Assembly (NCBI GenBank): GCA_045104975.1 | Contig: JBGCCY010000125.1 | Span: 1-63,731 of the forward strand | Length of the DNA stretch: 63,731 nt | Reading direction: 5' to 3' | Source: CAJQQY01 sp045104975 | GTDB lineage: Bacteria > Bacteroidota > Bacteroidia > Chitinophagales > Saprospiraceae | Shown here: in pieces, positions 20,049 through 29,600 of the stretch | Position numbering within the stretch: the first letter of the stretch is position 1 | Layout: each line of letters starts with the position of its first letter | Notes under the pieces: generated by a model | Told to the model about the DNA's origin: nothing | Databases searched by the model: none | The model's input: the letters and a program-made list of their open reading frames with translations, nothing else | Translations under genes and position numbers: made by a program

Positions 20049-20699
20049 CTATCCTTCTAGCAAATTTATAATTTCTGTAAAGTTGCCCTCTTTCGCAAAA
20101 TCTAAAACCGACTTTTCATCCTTTGTTTTGGTATTTTTATCTGCGCCATTTTTCAAGAGTAATTTCACTATTCCAGTTGCTCCATTATGTGCCGCTGAAT
20201 GCAAAGCGGTTACTCCATTTGATTGTTTAGCATTGACATTGGCACCATTTTCTAACAATACATTTACAATACCTACTTGACTGATTGCAGCAGCAGAATG
20301 TAGTGGTGCCACTTTAAAATCATTATTCGATGCAATGTTCGGATCAGCTCCATTTTGCAATAAAAATTTCGCCATTTCTTTTTGGTTAAAAAAGCAACTT
20401 AATCCTAAAGCGGTGAAACCATCAACTGCATATTGATTTAAAATTTTAGGCTGTTCTTCCAAATGCTTTTTCACAAAATCTAATTTTCCAGCAGCGGCAG
20501 CTTCAAAAAAATCAAATTCTTTTTTATATTCTAACAATACATTTACAATATCATTTTTACGATAATACATAGCGAGTAAAAGAACAGAAAGGCCTTGTTC
20601 AGTTTTAGTATTTGATAAGAAAGGATTTTCAGAAAGTCCAGCCTGGACGGCTTCAACATCTCCTTCTAGAATCGCTTGGATAAATGTATCTTTGGTCAT
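20049..20699 (-). CDS. Ankyrin-repeat protein
   Basis: A 216-residue protein with no signal peptide or membrane segment, made almost entirely of about five or six ankyrin repeats. The best copies are near 108-200, with G-A-x-x-N-x-x-x and T-A-L-H-S-A-A motifs and L-L-x-N-G-A-D/N turns. Ankyrin repeats mediate protein-protein contacts, so a cytoplasmic binding role is expected, but no partner can be named. It is transcribed alone, divergently from the gene at 20929. Confidence 0.85.
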   Translation of the reverse strand: MTKDTFIQAILEGDVEAVQAGLSENPFLSNTKTEQGLSVLLLAMYYRKNDIVNVLLEYKKEFDFFEAAAAGKLDFVKKHLEEQPKILNQYAVDGFTALGLSCFFNQKEMAKFLLQNGADPNIASNNDFKVAPLHSAAAISQVGIVNVLLENGANVNAKQSNGVTALHSAAHNGATGIVKLLLKNGADKNTKTKDEKSVLDFAKEGNFTEIINLLEG

Positions 20700-20755
20700 T
20701 TTTTTATGATCTATTTATTATTTAAATAGTGTTGCATTTGTGAATTACTCAGTCC

Positions 20756-20778
20756 TTCCATGTTTTTGAAACATGGAA
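20756..20778. other. Intergenic inverted repeat between divergent genes
   Basis: A 10-bp perfect inverted repeat (ttccatgttt / aaacatggaa, 3-base loop) in the space between the ankyrin gene and the gene at 20929. There is no T-tract, so an operator or a leader hairpin of the ankyrin mRNA is more likely than a terminator. Confidence 0.35.
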
Positions 20779-20928
20779 AGACTTTTAAAGAAAAAGTGCA
20801 CATTTGATACATCACCATTATTTAAATTCATTTGTTAGGTCGTTAGATAAAACAAAATAAAACTATATTTCGAAATGAATGTTATACTCGGTAAAATTAT
20901 TTCCGTAATTAAATTGTTTTAAAATCTT

Positions 20929-21309
20929 ATGTCCAATAGAGACCAAAATCTAAAATCCCTTCGTCCGCTCATCCCAACTATCTCCGAAAAGAACATCACT
21001 AGTGAGTCTGAGCATTTTCAGAATGTAACTTTGCGACCTATTTTGAAGTTACAACATGACTTGTTGATTCAGATTTTTCACCAATATACCATTCATCGAA
21101 AAAACGTTTTCCAAAAACTTTCTCCTGAAAAAAAATTAGAATATATCGAACATTCTATTCGTAAAGATCTGACTTTTAGGAGTTTATTAATTGGAACGAT
21201 TGTAGGCCATTTCACTACGGAAGAATATCAAATCTATGCTCAACAGGAAACTGAACTACGGAAACGATTGATTAATATGTTAATCGAAAGAATCAAAAGT
21301 CATTGGTAA
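20929..21309 (+). CDS. Conserved Bacteroidota protein of unknown function
   Basis: A 126-residue, soluble, mostly helical protein. It has the pattern N-V-T-L-R-P-I-L-K-L-Q-H-D-L-L followed by I-G-T-I-V-G-H-F-T-x-E-E-Y and a C-terminal basic helix (K-R-L-I-N-M-L-I-E-R). I recall similar proteins in many Bacteroidota, sometimes labelled glyoxalase without visible support; no glyoxalase metal site can be seen here. The first 20 residues or so are poorly ordered. Function is unknown. Confidence 0.7.
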   Translation: MSNRDQNLKSLRPLIPTISEKNITSESEHFQNVTLRPILKLQHDLLIQIFHQYTIHRKNVFQKLSPEKKLEYIEHSIRKDLTFRSLLIGTIVGHFTTEEYQIYAQQETELRKRLINMLIERIKSHW

Positions 21310-21399
21310 TTATTCAATAAATCACGCACACCAAACCAATCTAAATTATCATCTAACAAGCATATTTTCAATCTAAAATAAATCTCCAACTATTCTATA

Positions 21400-22836
21400 A
21401 TGAGTTATTTAGAAATTTTACTCCTGGCCATAGTCTGCATTTTACCATTCTATATTTCCATAAAAAAAGATTCCACCAATAATAAATATTTAGGGTTATT
21501 GATCATCATCTCTTTAATTGCACACGTAGCAATGGATGGTTCTAGATGGCAAATGATTCCAATTTATTTTTTGAGTCTGTTCCTTGGTTTATGTATTTTT
21601 AATAATTGGAAATACTTTAAAGGCAATTGGTTTAGAAAAATAGTGAGCGGTCTATTTTTATTTTTACTACTTGGGCTAGGATTTTTGTTGCCTACTATTT
21701 TGCCTGTTTTTGATTTGCCGACTCCATCTGGAGAATATCAAATAGGTTCAGAATATTTGCATTTGGTGTCGGATGAAGATGAAAACCTCACAGAGGAAAC
21801 TACCGATAAAAGAGAACTCATGATCAAAGTTTGGTATCCTGCCAAAATCAAAAATGAGCCAAAAGAAGCTTACCTCAACGAAGGAGACCGACAAGGATTT
21901 GCCACAAAATATGGATTGCCAAAAAACATTTTCAACTATCTAAATAAAGTCGAAACACATACTTTTCAAAATCCAACTGTAGCTGATGGCAAATTTCCTG
22001 TGCTTATTTTTTCTCATGGTCAATATTCCAAGGCAAGTGGATATTATGCTTTGCTTGAAGAAATTGTAAGTCATGGATTTATCGTTTTAAATATAAATCA
22101 TACTTACGAAAGTGTAGGAACTCTATTTCCTTCTAATGAAATAAAACTTTATTCAAAGGAATATGATCGTAAAAATAACAATGAGGGAATGGCTAGTATG
22201 GTCTGGGAAGCGATGGAAATTTATAAAAATGCAACTGATGAAAACAAAAGAATTGAATCGGTAAATCATGTTTTAAAAAATTACATTGCTGCTGAAATAA
22301 CTGATCGATGGGCAAACGACTTTGACTTAGTCGTCAATCAAATTCCGATTTGGAATAATTCTACCTTCTTAACTAATCATATTGACTTAACTAAAATTGG
22401 CGCATTTGGTCATTCTCAAGGTGGAGCGGCGACTGGTCAAACCGTCTTAGATAATCCAAAAATTAATGCGGGAATAAATATCGATGGAGTGCAATGGGGA
22501 AATTTGGTTGACACTTTTTTTTCCAAACCTTTTCTATTATTATCATCTGATTGGCCGGAAGATCATCCAAATTTTAACAAGTATGCTTTTAGAAATGAAA
22601 GTACTTCGGATTTTTATCGAGGAAAAATTAATCATTCTGGACACTCTAGTTTTATGGATATTCCGTTTATGATTAATTCATCGTTGATCAATGAAGCTGG
22701 AGAAATTGAACCAGAACAGGCCATTGAAATTACAGCAAAAGTGGTAGTCGATTTTTTTAATAAATATCTAAATAATGAAAATATCAACATCTTGGAAGTG
22801 GCGAAAGAATATCCTGAATTAGTTTTTGAAAATTGA
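21400..22836 (+). CDS. Membrane-anchored alpha/beta hydrolase, PAF-acetylhydrolase-like
   Basis: A 478-residue protein. Residues 1-110 hold about four membrane helices. The rest is an alpha/beta hydrolase: strand and oxyanion region F-P-V-L-I-F-S-H-G at about 204-212, and nucleophile motif G-H-S-Q-G-G with S339. The V-W-Y-P-A segment (about 146-150), the S-H-G-Q-Y and the order of motifs are those of the PAF acetylhydrolase / plasma lipase family, which hydrolyse short or oxidised acyl chains from phospholipids. The His of the triad is probably in N-H-S-G-H-S near the end. Substrate and topology are inferred. The gene is 90 bases after its neighbour and converges on the two-component system. 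Confidence 0.75.
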   Translation: MSYLEILLLAIVCILPFYISIKKDSTNNKYLGLLIIISLIAHVAMDGSRWQMIPIYFLSLFLGLCIFNNWKYFKGNWFRKIVSGLFLFLLLGLGFLLPTILPVFDLPTPSGEYQIGSEYLHLVSDEDENLTEETTDKRELMIKVWYPAKIKNEPKEAYLNEGDRQGFATKYGLPKNIFNYLNKVETHTFQNPTVADGKFPVLIFSHGQYSKASGYYALLEEIVSHGFIVLNINHTYESVGTLFPSNEIKLYSKEYDRKNNNEGMASMVWEAMEIYKNATDENKRIESVNHVLKNYIAAEITDRWANDFDLVVNQIPIWNNSTFLTNHIDLTKIGAFGHSQGGAATGQTVLDNPKINAGINIDGVQWGNLVDTFFSKPFLLLSSDWPEDHPNFNKYAFRNESTSDFYRGKINHSGHSSFMDIPFMINSSLINEAGEIEPEQAIEITAKVVVDFFNKYLNNENINILEVAKEYPELVFEN

Positions 22837-22837
22837 T

Positions 22838-22933
22838 GGAGGTTGGACGTTTTACGTTTTAGGAAGTATTATTTTTTTTTTAAGATTTAGTTTTTTCTAG
22901 CCAAAAAACGTTCAACGTCTAACGTCCAACTCC
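22838..22933. repeat. Imperfect inverted repeat with heptamer units between convergent genes
   Basis: The left arm starts ggaggttggacgt (22838-22850) and the right arm ends aacgtccaactcc (22921-22933). The right arm is itself made of near-heptamer units aacgttc, aacgtct, aacgtcc. It fills almost the whole gap between two convergent genes and may be a bidirectional terminator or a copy of a dispersed repeat. Confidence 0.5.
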
Positions 22934-22934
22934 T

Positions 22935-23630
22935 TTAATCTCTCACATTCAAAATAAACCCAACCTTAAACACATTTTCAATACTAATCTTTGGATCATT
23001 TTTTAATAATTTTCTAATTCGAGAAATAAAAACATCGAAACTTCGTCCTAAAAAATAATCCCGTTTTCCATAAATCTGTTCGACGGCTTCTTCTCTTTTT
23101 AAAATCCGATTTTGATTGAGGCATAATAATCGGAGTACTTCGTTTTCTTTTTCAGTAATTCTTCGAGATACATTTTTGTAAGAAAGTTCTTGGCGTTGGT
23201 AGTCAAAAAAGTAATCACCTAATTCGAACTGAGTTGGTAATACTTCAGTTGATTCTTCTTTTTGATGTCTTCTTAAAATCACCTTTAACCGACATAATAA
23301 TTCTTCCTCATCAAATGGTTTAGTGATAAAATCTTCTGCTCCAACGGCGTAGCCTTTTAATTTATCTTCTCTCATGGAGCGAGCGGTCAAAAATAAAAAT
23401 GGAATATCCTTTTTCTCTTTTTGAATTTGACTCGCCAAATTAAATCCATCCATTTCAGGCATCATCACATCTAAAATACAAATGTCGAAATTATGTTTTT
23501 TAAAACTCGTCAATCCTGATGCACCATTTCGACAAAGCTTTACTTTAAAATTTTGAGATTCTAAAAACTCCGACAACAACATTCCCAAATTAACATCATC
23601 TTCTACTATTAAAATATTTTGACTTGACAT
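22935..23630 (-). CDS. OmpR/PhoB-type response regulator
   Basis: A 231-residue regulator. Residues 1-120 are a receiver domain with the acidic pocket E10-D11-D12, phosphorylation site D54 in I-L-D-V-M-M-P-E-M-D-G and a conserved Lys in T-K-P-F-D. Residues about 130-230 are a winged-helix DNA-binding domain (R-I-T-E-K-E-N-E-V-L-R-L-L). It follows the histidine kinase gene by 81 bases on the same strand and is its likely partner. Target genes are not shown, but the divergent Cys-rich protein gene at 25278 is an obvious candidate. Confidence 0.9.
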   Translation of the reverse strand: MSSQNILIVEDDVNLGMLLSEFLESQNFKVKLCRNGASGLTSFKKHNFDICILDVMMPEMDGFNLASQIQKEKKDIPFLFLTARSMREDKLKGYAVGAEDFITKPFDEEELLCRLKVILRRHQKEESTEVLPTQFELGDYFFDYQRQELSYKNVSRRITEKENEVLRLLCLNQNRILKREEAVEQIYGKRDYFLGRSFDVFISRIRKLLKNDPKISIENVFKVGFILNVRD

Positions 23631-23711
23631 GGATTATTATTTTTTATTTTTAAATAAATTTCAAACCGCACAGGCATCGAGTACCTGCCTAACCTTGAAC
23701 AAATCTCTCAT

Positions 23712-25004
23712 CTAAGAAGTATTTTTTGAGGGTAAAAATAAATCGAATCGAGTTCCTTTATTTAAATCGCTGATCACTTTGATAAAACCTTGATGACGCT
23801 CCACAATCATTTTTACATACGCCAATCCTAATCCAAATCCTTGCTGATCATGAACATCTCCATTTTGTACTCGTTGGTATTTTTTAAAAACACCTTGCTG
23901 ATCCTTTTGACCGATCCCAATTCCATTATCCTCAAATTGAAAAAGAATTCCTTTGTTTTCCTTCTTCATTCTAATTTTAATTTCAGGGGAGGTCGAAGAA
24001 TATTTCAAGGCATTGTCTAACAAATTTCGAAAGGCATTTCCTAAATGAAATTTATCTCCTTCCAATTCTATATTTTCTTCGTTTGAAAAAAACAATACAT
24101 TTGCATTTTTTTCTTTGATTTGAATATCCATTCCCTCGATCACATTCTGCATTAATTTTTTAGCACACAAATTTTCTTTTTCTAATTGATATTCTCCATT
24201 CTCTAATTTTGCTAAATGCAATACTCGTTCGATCTGATGTTTTAATTTTCCACTTTCGTCCTTGACAATATGAAGATATTTTTGATGAGTTGGATCAGTT
24301 GTTTTTTTCGCCAAGAGGTTTCCAGCTAAAGAAATGTTGGTCAGTGGTGTCCTAAATTCATGCGCCATATTATTGAAAAACTCTTTATTGATTTGAGCCA
24401 TTTTTTTCTGACGCAATAAAGTATAATTAGCAAAAATAAAAACAGAGGTAATGAAAAATAAAATGATGATGGAGGAGAAAAACATAAATTTTATTTTGCC
24501 AAAAATATAATCTCGTTTATCTGGAAAAGTAATACTCATCACATAATTATCAGATTTTTCCAACGGATTCAATGCACATTGATAAGTAGGAAAAGTACCA
24601 AAACTATTGAAAGATTCCTTTTGAATAATATCTACTTTATAATCCATATCTATTGCATAAAAATCAAATGATACCGCCAATGTACTGTCCAAAGTCGATC
24701 TTTCAAAGGGGGTATTTGATTCTACTTTAAACTGATCTCCATCTTGAAAATAAGGAACACAACCTCCTTCTTGCAGAAGTGGGGCACAGCTTATTGAAGT
24801 AGAATCTGGAGAAACTTTACATTTGGAAGAAGGCTCGACAATGATATTTCCCGCTGCATGGCATAACGCTAGACGAACCTTTTCATCAAATTGCTCTTCG
24901 ATCAATCGTTGCGAATCCGTTAGCCATTTGACTTGAAATGCGATCAGCGCAATCAATACTAAAGTAGAAGCGGCGATGACGTAAGATGTTCTGCTCGATT
25001 GCAT
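23712..25004 (-). CDS. Two-component sensor histidine kinase
   Basis: A 430-residue kinase with membrane helices at about 8-27 and 172-195 that bracket a periplasmic domain of about 145 residues. The periplasmic part contains several Cys (C48, C62, C73, C82, C143), which could form disulfides or bind metal. The HisKA box has H215 in N-N-M-A-H-E-F-R-T-P, and the ATPase domain shows N, G1 (D-N-G-I-G-I-G) and G2 (G-F-G-L-G-L-A-Y-V) motifs. It is the first gene of the pair with the OmpR-type regulator. The signal is unknown; a redox or metal stress is a guess from the cysteines. Confidence 0.9.
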   Translation of the reverse strand: MQSSRTSYVIAASTLVLIALIAFQVKWLTDSQRLIEEQFDEKVRLALCHAAGNIIVEPSSKCKVSPDSTSISCAPLLQEGGCVPYFQDGDQFKVESNTPFERSTLDSTLAVSFDFYAIDMDYKVDIIQKESFNSFGTFPTYQCALNPLEKSDNYVMSITFPDKRDYIFGKIKFMFFSSIIILFFITSVFIFANYTLLRQKKMAQINKEFFNNMAHEFRTPLTNISLAGNLLAKKTTDPTHQKYLHIVKDESGKLKHQIERVLHLAKLENGEYQLEKENLCAKKLMQNVIEGMDIQIKEKNANVLFFSNEENIELEGDKFHLGNAFRNLLDNALKYSSTSPEIKIRMKKENKGILFQFEDNGIGIGQKDQQGVFKKYQRVQNGDVHDQQGFGLGLAYVKMIVERHQGFIKVISDLNKGTRFDLFLPSKNTS

Positions 25005-25277
25005 TAAATTTATTTTTTGAAAAAAATTAAAAACTTCGGTAAGAGGATCTCAACTAATTCTACTACAAGAAAAGGATTATTCCTCTTTGATATTGGTGTT
25101 TAACAGCTTTTTAACAAGTGAATAACAGGTAAAAAACAGCTTAGTTTTGGTCTTACGAATAACTTTGTCGAGTCATTTGTTTTGTTTCGAAACACAACTT
25201 TCGGTAGCTCAGCGATTCTGAGTGTAACAGATTTTGTTTTATCATTTTAAAACTAAAATCAAATAAATTTTATTCTT

Positions 25278-25709
25278 ATGAAAAAAATATTCATTGCTTT
25301 TACGTTGATTTTCTTGACTGCTAGTTTTTCTAGTCAACTCCTTGCTCAAACAAAAACTTGTACACCTCAGCAAACCGCAGCTTGTAAAAAAATATGTGGA
25401 ACTGCGACTGTTGCTAATTGCACTACTGCTCAGAAAGCTGCTTGTGAAAAAGTTTGCAGCAAATCTGGTGAAGCAAAAGTAGCTTCTTATGATGGTTTTA
25501 AAATTCCAGCATTTAATGTTGCTAAGACTGGAACAGCTTCTTGTCAAAAGAAAATGGCTTCTTGCTCTCCTGCTTCGTCAGTTAAAATGGCAAAGAATGA
25601 AAAAGCAAGTTGTATGAAAAGTAATACTAAGATAGTTAAAAATGAAGAGGAATCGGTTAAGCCTTTTGCTCAAAAAGTTGTTTTGGGAGCATCAGCTTCT
25701 AATAATTAA
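25278..25709 (+). CDS. Small Cys-rich secreted protein
   Basis: A 143-residue protein with a signal peptide ending L-L-A-Q (about 1-23). The mature part begins with two copies of the pattern C-x7-C-x3-C (C-T-P-Q-Q-T-A-A-C-K-K-I-C and C-T-T-A-Q-K-A-A-C-E-K-V-C), then a Lys- and Ser-rich tail with a few more Cys. I do not recognise a named family; metal binding or disulfide-stapled structure is possible. It is divergent from the kinase gene at 25004 and has its own terminator, so it may be a target of that system. Confidence 0.75.
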   Translation: MKKIFIAFTLIFLTASFSSQLLAQTKTCTPQQTAACKKICGTATVANCTTAQKAACEKVCSKSGEAKVASYDGFKIPAFNVAKTGTASCQKKMASCSPASSVKMAKNEKASCMKSNTKIVKNEEESVKPFAQKVVLGASASNN

Positions 25710-25732
25710 TTAGTAAATTTTGAAGTTTTGTC

Positions 25733-25770
25733 AACCCATGTCATCCTAATTGACATGGGTTTTTGTTTTT
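25733..25770 (+). terminator. Rho-independent terminator of the Cys-rich protein gene
   Basis: Perfect stem aacccatgtca / tgacatgggtt with a 7-base loop, followed by a T-rich run on the plus strand. Confidence 0.85.
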
Positions 25771-25811
25771 TTATTTGAGAGACTTATCTAAGCCATCTTG
25801 CCTGGAAGCGA

Positions 25812-26522
25812 TTAAAATTTATAGCCAACTCCAAATCGAATTAAGGCTTCTCCGCCGAGGTTAAAATCAAAACCACCTTGTTCTTGTTGGCTACTTGTTA
25901 GAACAGGATTTTTAATAGTTTCCAAATCAATTCCAAAAGCCAAAATATCAAATGGAAAATTTAAGGAGAGATAAAATTTTGAATTTAGCTCATACTGGAT
26001 TCTAGGAACAAAACTTAAGGTCAAAAAATATTGTTTTCTATCTCTAGAATAGACACCTCCACCAGTTGGAGTTAATTTTGAAAAATTGGCGAGTAAGCGA
26101 ACCGAAGGTGCAAATCCAATTTTTATTTTCTCTGAACTAAATTTTTTAATCCATCGTCCACGTTCTACCCGAAGTCCAATTTTCAGGTCATCTGCTTTTG
26201 CAGAAGTAGTGGTTGTTATCGAAATCATTGGTCCTGAAATGGTTTCCGTAAATAATCCGAATTCCGTTTTTTTAAGATAGGAAAGGCTGATTTCAAAAAA
26301 TTTCTGGTTGGATTTATTTTCTCTAAAGAAAGCAAGAGAAGTGGAGCTGTAAGAAAAATTTGGCAAATCAAAATAAGAGTAAGGTATATTTCCTGAAGGA
26401 AAATATTGAAAGGCAGCATAGATTTTTAGAGACTGCTCAATTTCTTGCTCTTCTTTTTGAGCAAATGACGATATAGTAAGAAGGCTAATCAAGATTAGAA
26501 TGGAAAAAAGTGTTTTTTTCAT
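25812..26522 (-). CDS. Outer-membrane beta-barrel-like protein
   Basis: A 236-residue protein with a signal peptide ending S-S-F-A-Q (about 1-21). The rest alternates polar and hydrophobic residues with many aromatic strand ends and stops on Y-K-F, as in small outer-membrane barrels. No family can be named, and a channel or structural role is only suggested. It follows the 1762-residue protein gene on the same strand, but a strong terminator lies between them, so it is probably transcribed separately. Confidence 0.65.
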   Translation of the reverse strand: MKKTLFSILILISLLTISSFAQKEEQEIEQSLKIYAAFQYFPSGNIPYSYFDLPNFSYSSTSLAFFRENKSNQKFFEISLSYLKKTEFGLFTETISGPMISITTTTSAKADDLKIGLRVERGRWIKKFSSEKIKIGFAPSVRLLANFSKLTPTGGGVYSRDRKQYFLTLSFVPRIQYELNSKFYLSLNFPFDILAFGIDLETIKNPVLTSSQQEQGGFDFNLGGEALIRFGVGYKF

Positions 26523-26549
26523 AAAGCTTTAATTCTATATTTTTTGCAA

Positions 26550-26600
26550 AAAAAAATCGAACCAAAATTACATAAAAATAATTTTGATTCGATTTCTTTT
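26550..26600 (-). terminator. Rho-independent terminator of the 1762-residue protein gene
   Basis: Long stem (aaatcgaa-caaaatta and its complement, one mismatch) at about 26553-26597. On the minus strand it is followed by eight or nine T. Confidence 0.8.
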
Positions 26601-26625
26601 CTAAAAACGTTGCAAGTATTTTGCC

Positions 26626-29600
26626 TTACCTTAAGATCGTCACATCTCCTTTTAAAATTAATCCAGCTGCAAAATCCAAGCGAAGAATATAATAATAAGT
26701 TCCTTCAGGAAGCGGTTTTCCATTTTGATTGGTTCCTCCCCAATCATTATTATATGGTTTTGCTTCATATACTATATCGCCCCATCTATTGAATACAATC
26801 AATTCATTATTGACAAACTCATTCGGATATTGAATTAAGATATCAAAAATGAAAACATCATTTAATCCATCATCATTAGGTGTAATGGTATTGATGGTTT
26901 GTTCCAGTAAACTATCGATTGGTAATGGATCTTTTACATTTACAGTAATCGTAACCAACGAAGTATCACAAGCATCCAAACATATATCAGAGCAAAATTC
27001 ATATTCAAAAGTTTCTGTTCCGATAAAATCTAAGTTTGGTGTATAAGTAAAACCGCCACCACCTAGATTATTAAGTGTTCCATTTGCTACACCAGTCAAA
27101 TCTGTAAATTGTCCTACTCCTACTACATCGTTTGTACTGACATCAAAATCCAACACCTCATTTTCTAACATGTTGTAGGTATCGTCATTGGTAATAGAGA
27201 TTTCATCAACGGTTACGATAACCGTATCAGAACTATATTCAGGACAACCCAAAGCAGAAAGTGTCCAAATAAAAACATTTGCTCCAGGTTGTAAATTAGT
27301 AACTGCTGTAGTTGGATTGGCTGGATCTGTTGGAATCGAACTTCCAAGACTCAACCATATTCCTGTAACATCTGTTGGTAAATTTCCTTCCAAGTTAGTA
27401 GTCGTTTCACAAACTGCTAAATCATCACCAGCATCAGCAAGCGCCAAAGAATTATTGAATACAACTTCCACATCAGTAGTAGCTGTACATCCAGATTGAG
27501 TATCAGTAACTAATAAAGTATATGTTCCAGGAGAAGAAACCTGAGGCATTAAAGTCTCCTCATCTAAGTCGATAGTTCCACCATTTGATTGAGTCCACAA
27601 GTAAGTGATGGTTGGTCCTGTTGTAGAACCTGTTCCATCCAAAAGAATTGAAATAACTCCACAGTCTAAATTAACAGGAGTTGCCGCTATCGCGTCAACC
27701 GCTTGACTTGATATGACATTGACTTGATCTGTGGCAAAACATCCATTCGTAGTATCTGTAACTGTTAACGTGTACGTACCAATTGCATCCACTTCTGGAT
27801 TAAGATTCGTTTCAGTTCCTGTAACGATTGATCCCGTTCCTGTTGTAGTCCAAAGGTAAACGAAATCATCTCCTGTCGAAGAACCTGAACCATCCAAGAA
27901 AATAGAAGTAGCAGTACAAGGTAATTCTGTTTCCATTCCAGCATCAGCAATCGGAGCGTCCGTATCACTTAGAACTTCCAAACTAATAGTATCAGTACAT
28001 CCTGTCACCGTATCCAATGCAACAAACTCATAAATCCCTGCGGCATCAACTTGGATCATTAATTGAGTTGGATCTGGGGAAGTAATATTTCCTCCCATCG
28101 ATGCTGTCCAATTATAAATGACATCCATAGTTGAAGCATTAACTGTTGCTTCTAGGTTAACTAAATCGGTTACACAATCAATATTTCCATCAGCCATTGC
28201 ACTCGCCATCACCAAACTTGAATCAACTAAAACCAATGCTCCATCTTGATAAACGCAACCTGTAATAGTATCCGTCACTACTAAAGTATAAAATGCTTGC
28301 GTATTTACCATTGGCATAAATCCATCCGTTGTTCCTGGAATATAATTTCCATTTGGACCAGTTACCCAATTAAAAATCTGATTAGGTAAAAGTACCGTTC
28401 CAGAGGCATCAAGCGTAACTATAGGAGTACTACAAGTGATGTTAGAGGTGAACTCTACACTTAGAATAGGTGCTGGATTCATTGGCTCTACAAAAACGGT
28501 AGCCGTATCTGCACATCCATTATCAGTATTGGTAACACACAACATATAAGTTCCACCAATATTGGCTTCGGCTATTAGAGTTCCTTGCCCTCCTGCAATA
28601 TTTCCATCTGTTGTTTTCCAAAAATATTCGACACCTGTAGTTGTTGAACCAGTTCCATCCAACATAGCCGTCGGTTCATCACAATCAAATTCAATGGTGT
28701 CTTGAACTACCATTGCAATTGGAGGAGTATTGTTAGAAGAAACAAATAATTGATCCGTTGCAGAGCAATTATTGTTAGTATTGGTTATTGTCAAAATATA
28801 AGCACCTGGTTCATTTATAGTAGGCATTAAGGTATTTTCATTTCCATCAATTACTACTCCTGAACCATCAGCAGCCACCCATTCTATAAAATAACCTGGC
28901 CCACTAGAGGAAACCAAAGATGCATCTAAAGAAATCTCAGGATTCGTACAAGTAATCGTACCATTAGCTCCTGCTTCTACAATTGGATAATCATCACTTT
29001 CGGTTACGACTACCGTATCCATATTCATACATCCATTGATCGTGTCAGTAACAATGATTAAATATTCACCAATTGATGAAATAGTTGGAGTTAGGGTAGT
29101 TGGATTTCCTGGTGCATTCCCTGAAAGAGCTGTCCATTGATAAATGTAATCAGTCCCAGTTGACGAGCTAGAACCATCTAAAGTAGCTGTAGTTTGCCCA
29201 CAATCTAATTCAAAATCTTCTCCAGCATCAGCAATGGGTTCTACAATATTTTGCATGACAACAATACTGGCTGAATCTTTACAGCCATTATCATTATTAG
29301 TCAGTGTCAATTGAAAAATTCCTGCTGAATCAATAATCAAATCACCTTGAGCATTAGCTCCAGCAATTGTTCCTGCAATTACATCCCACCCTAATATAAT
29401 ATTATTTCCAACGGGTGTTCCTTGTGACAATAAGATTTGAGGAAGAGAACACGTCAACACTCCAGAAGCTACTGGATTAGGAATTGGTGCAATGGTATCC
29501 AGCGAAACTGTCATCGAAGAAGTTGCTGTACAATTATTAATGGTATCCAATACTTGTAAAGTATAAACTCCTCCCGCATCAACAAATGGTGCTATTGAAG

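Noticed and set aside
25242..25547. Minus-strand ORF opposite the Cys-rich secreted protein gene
   Set aside because: The plus-strand gene has a signal peptide, internal repeat and terminator; the antisense frame has none of these.
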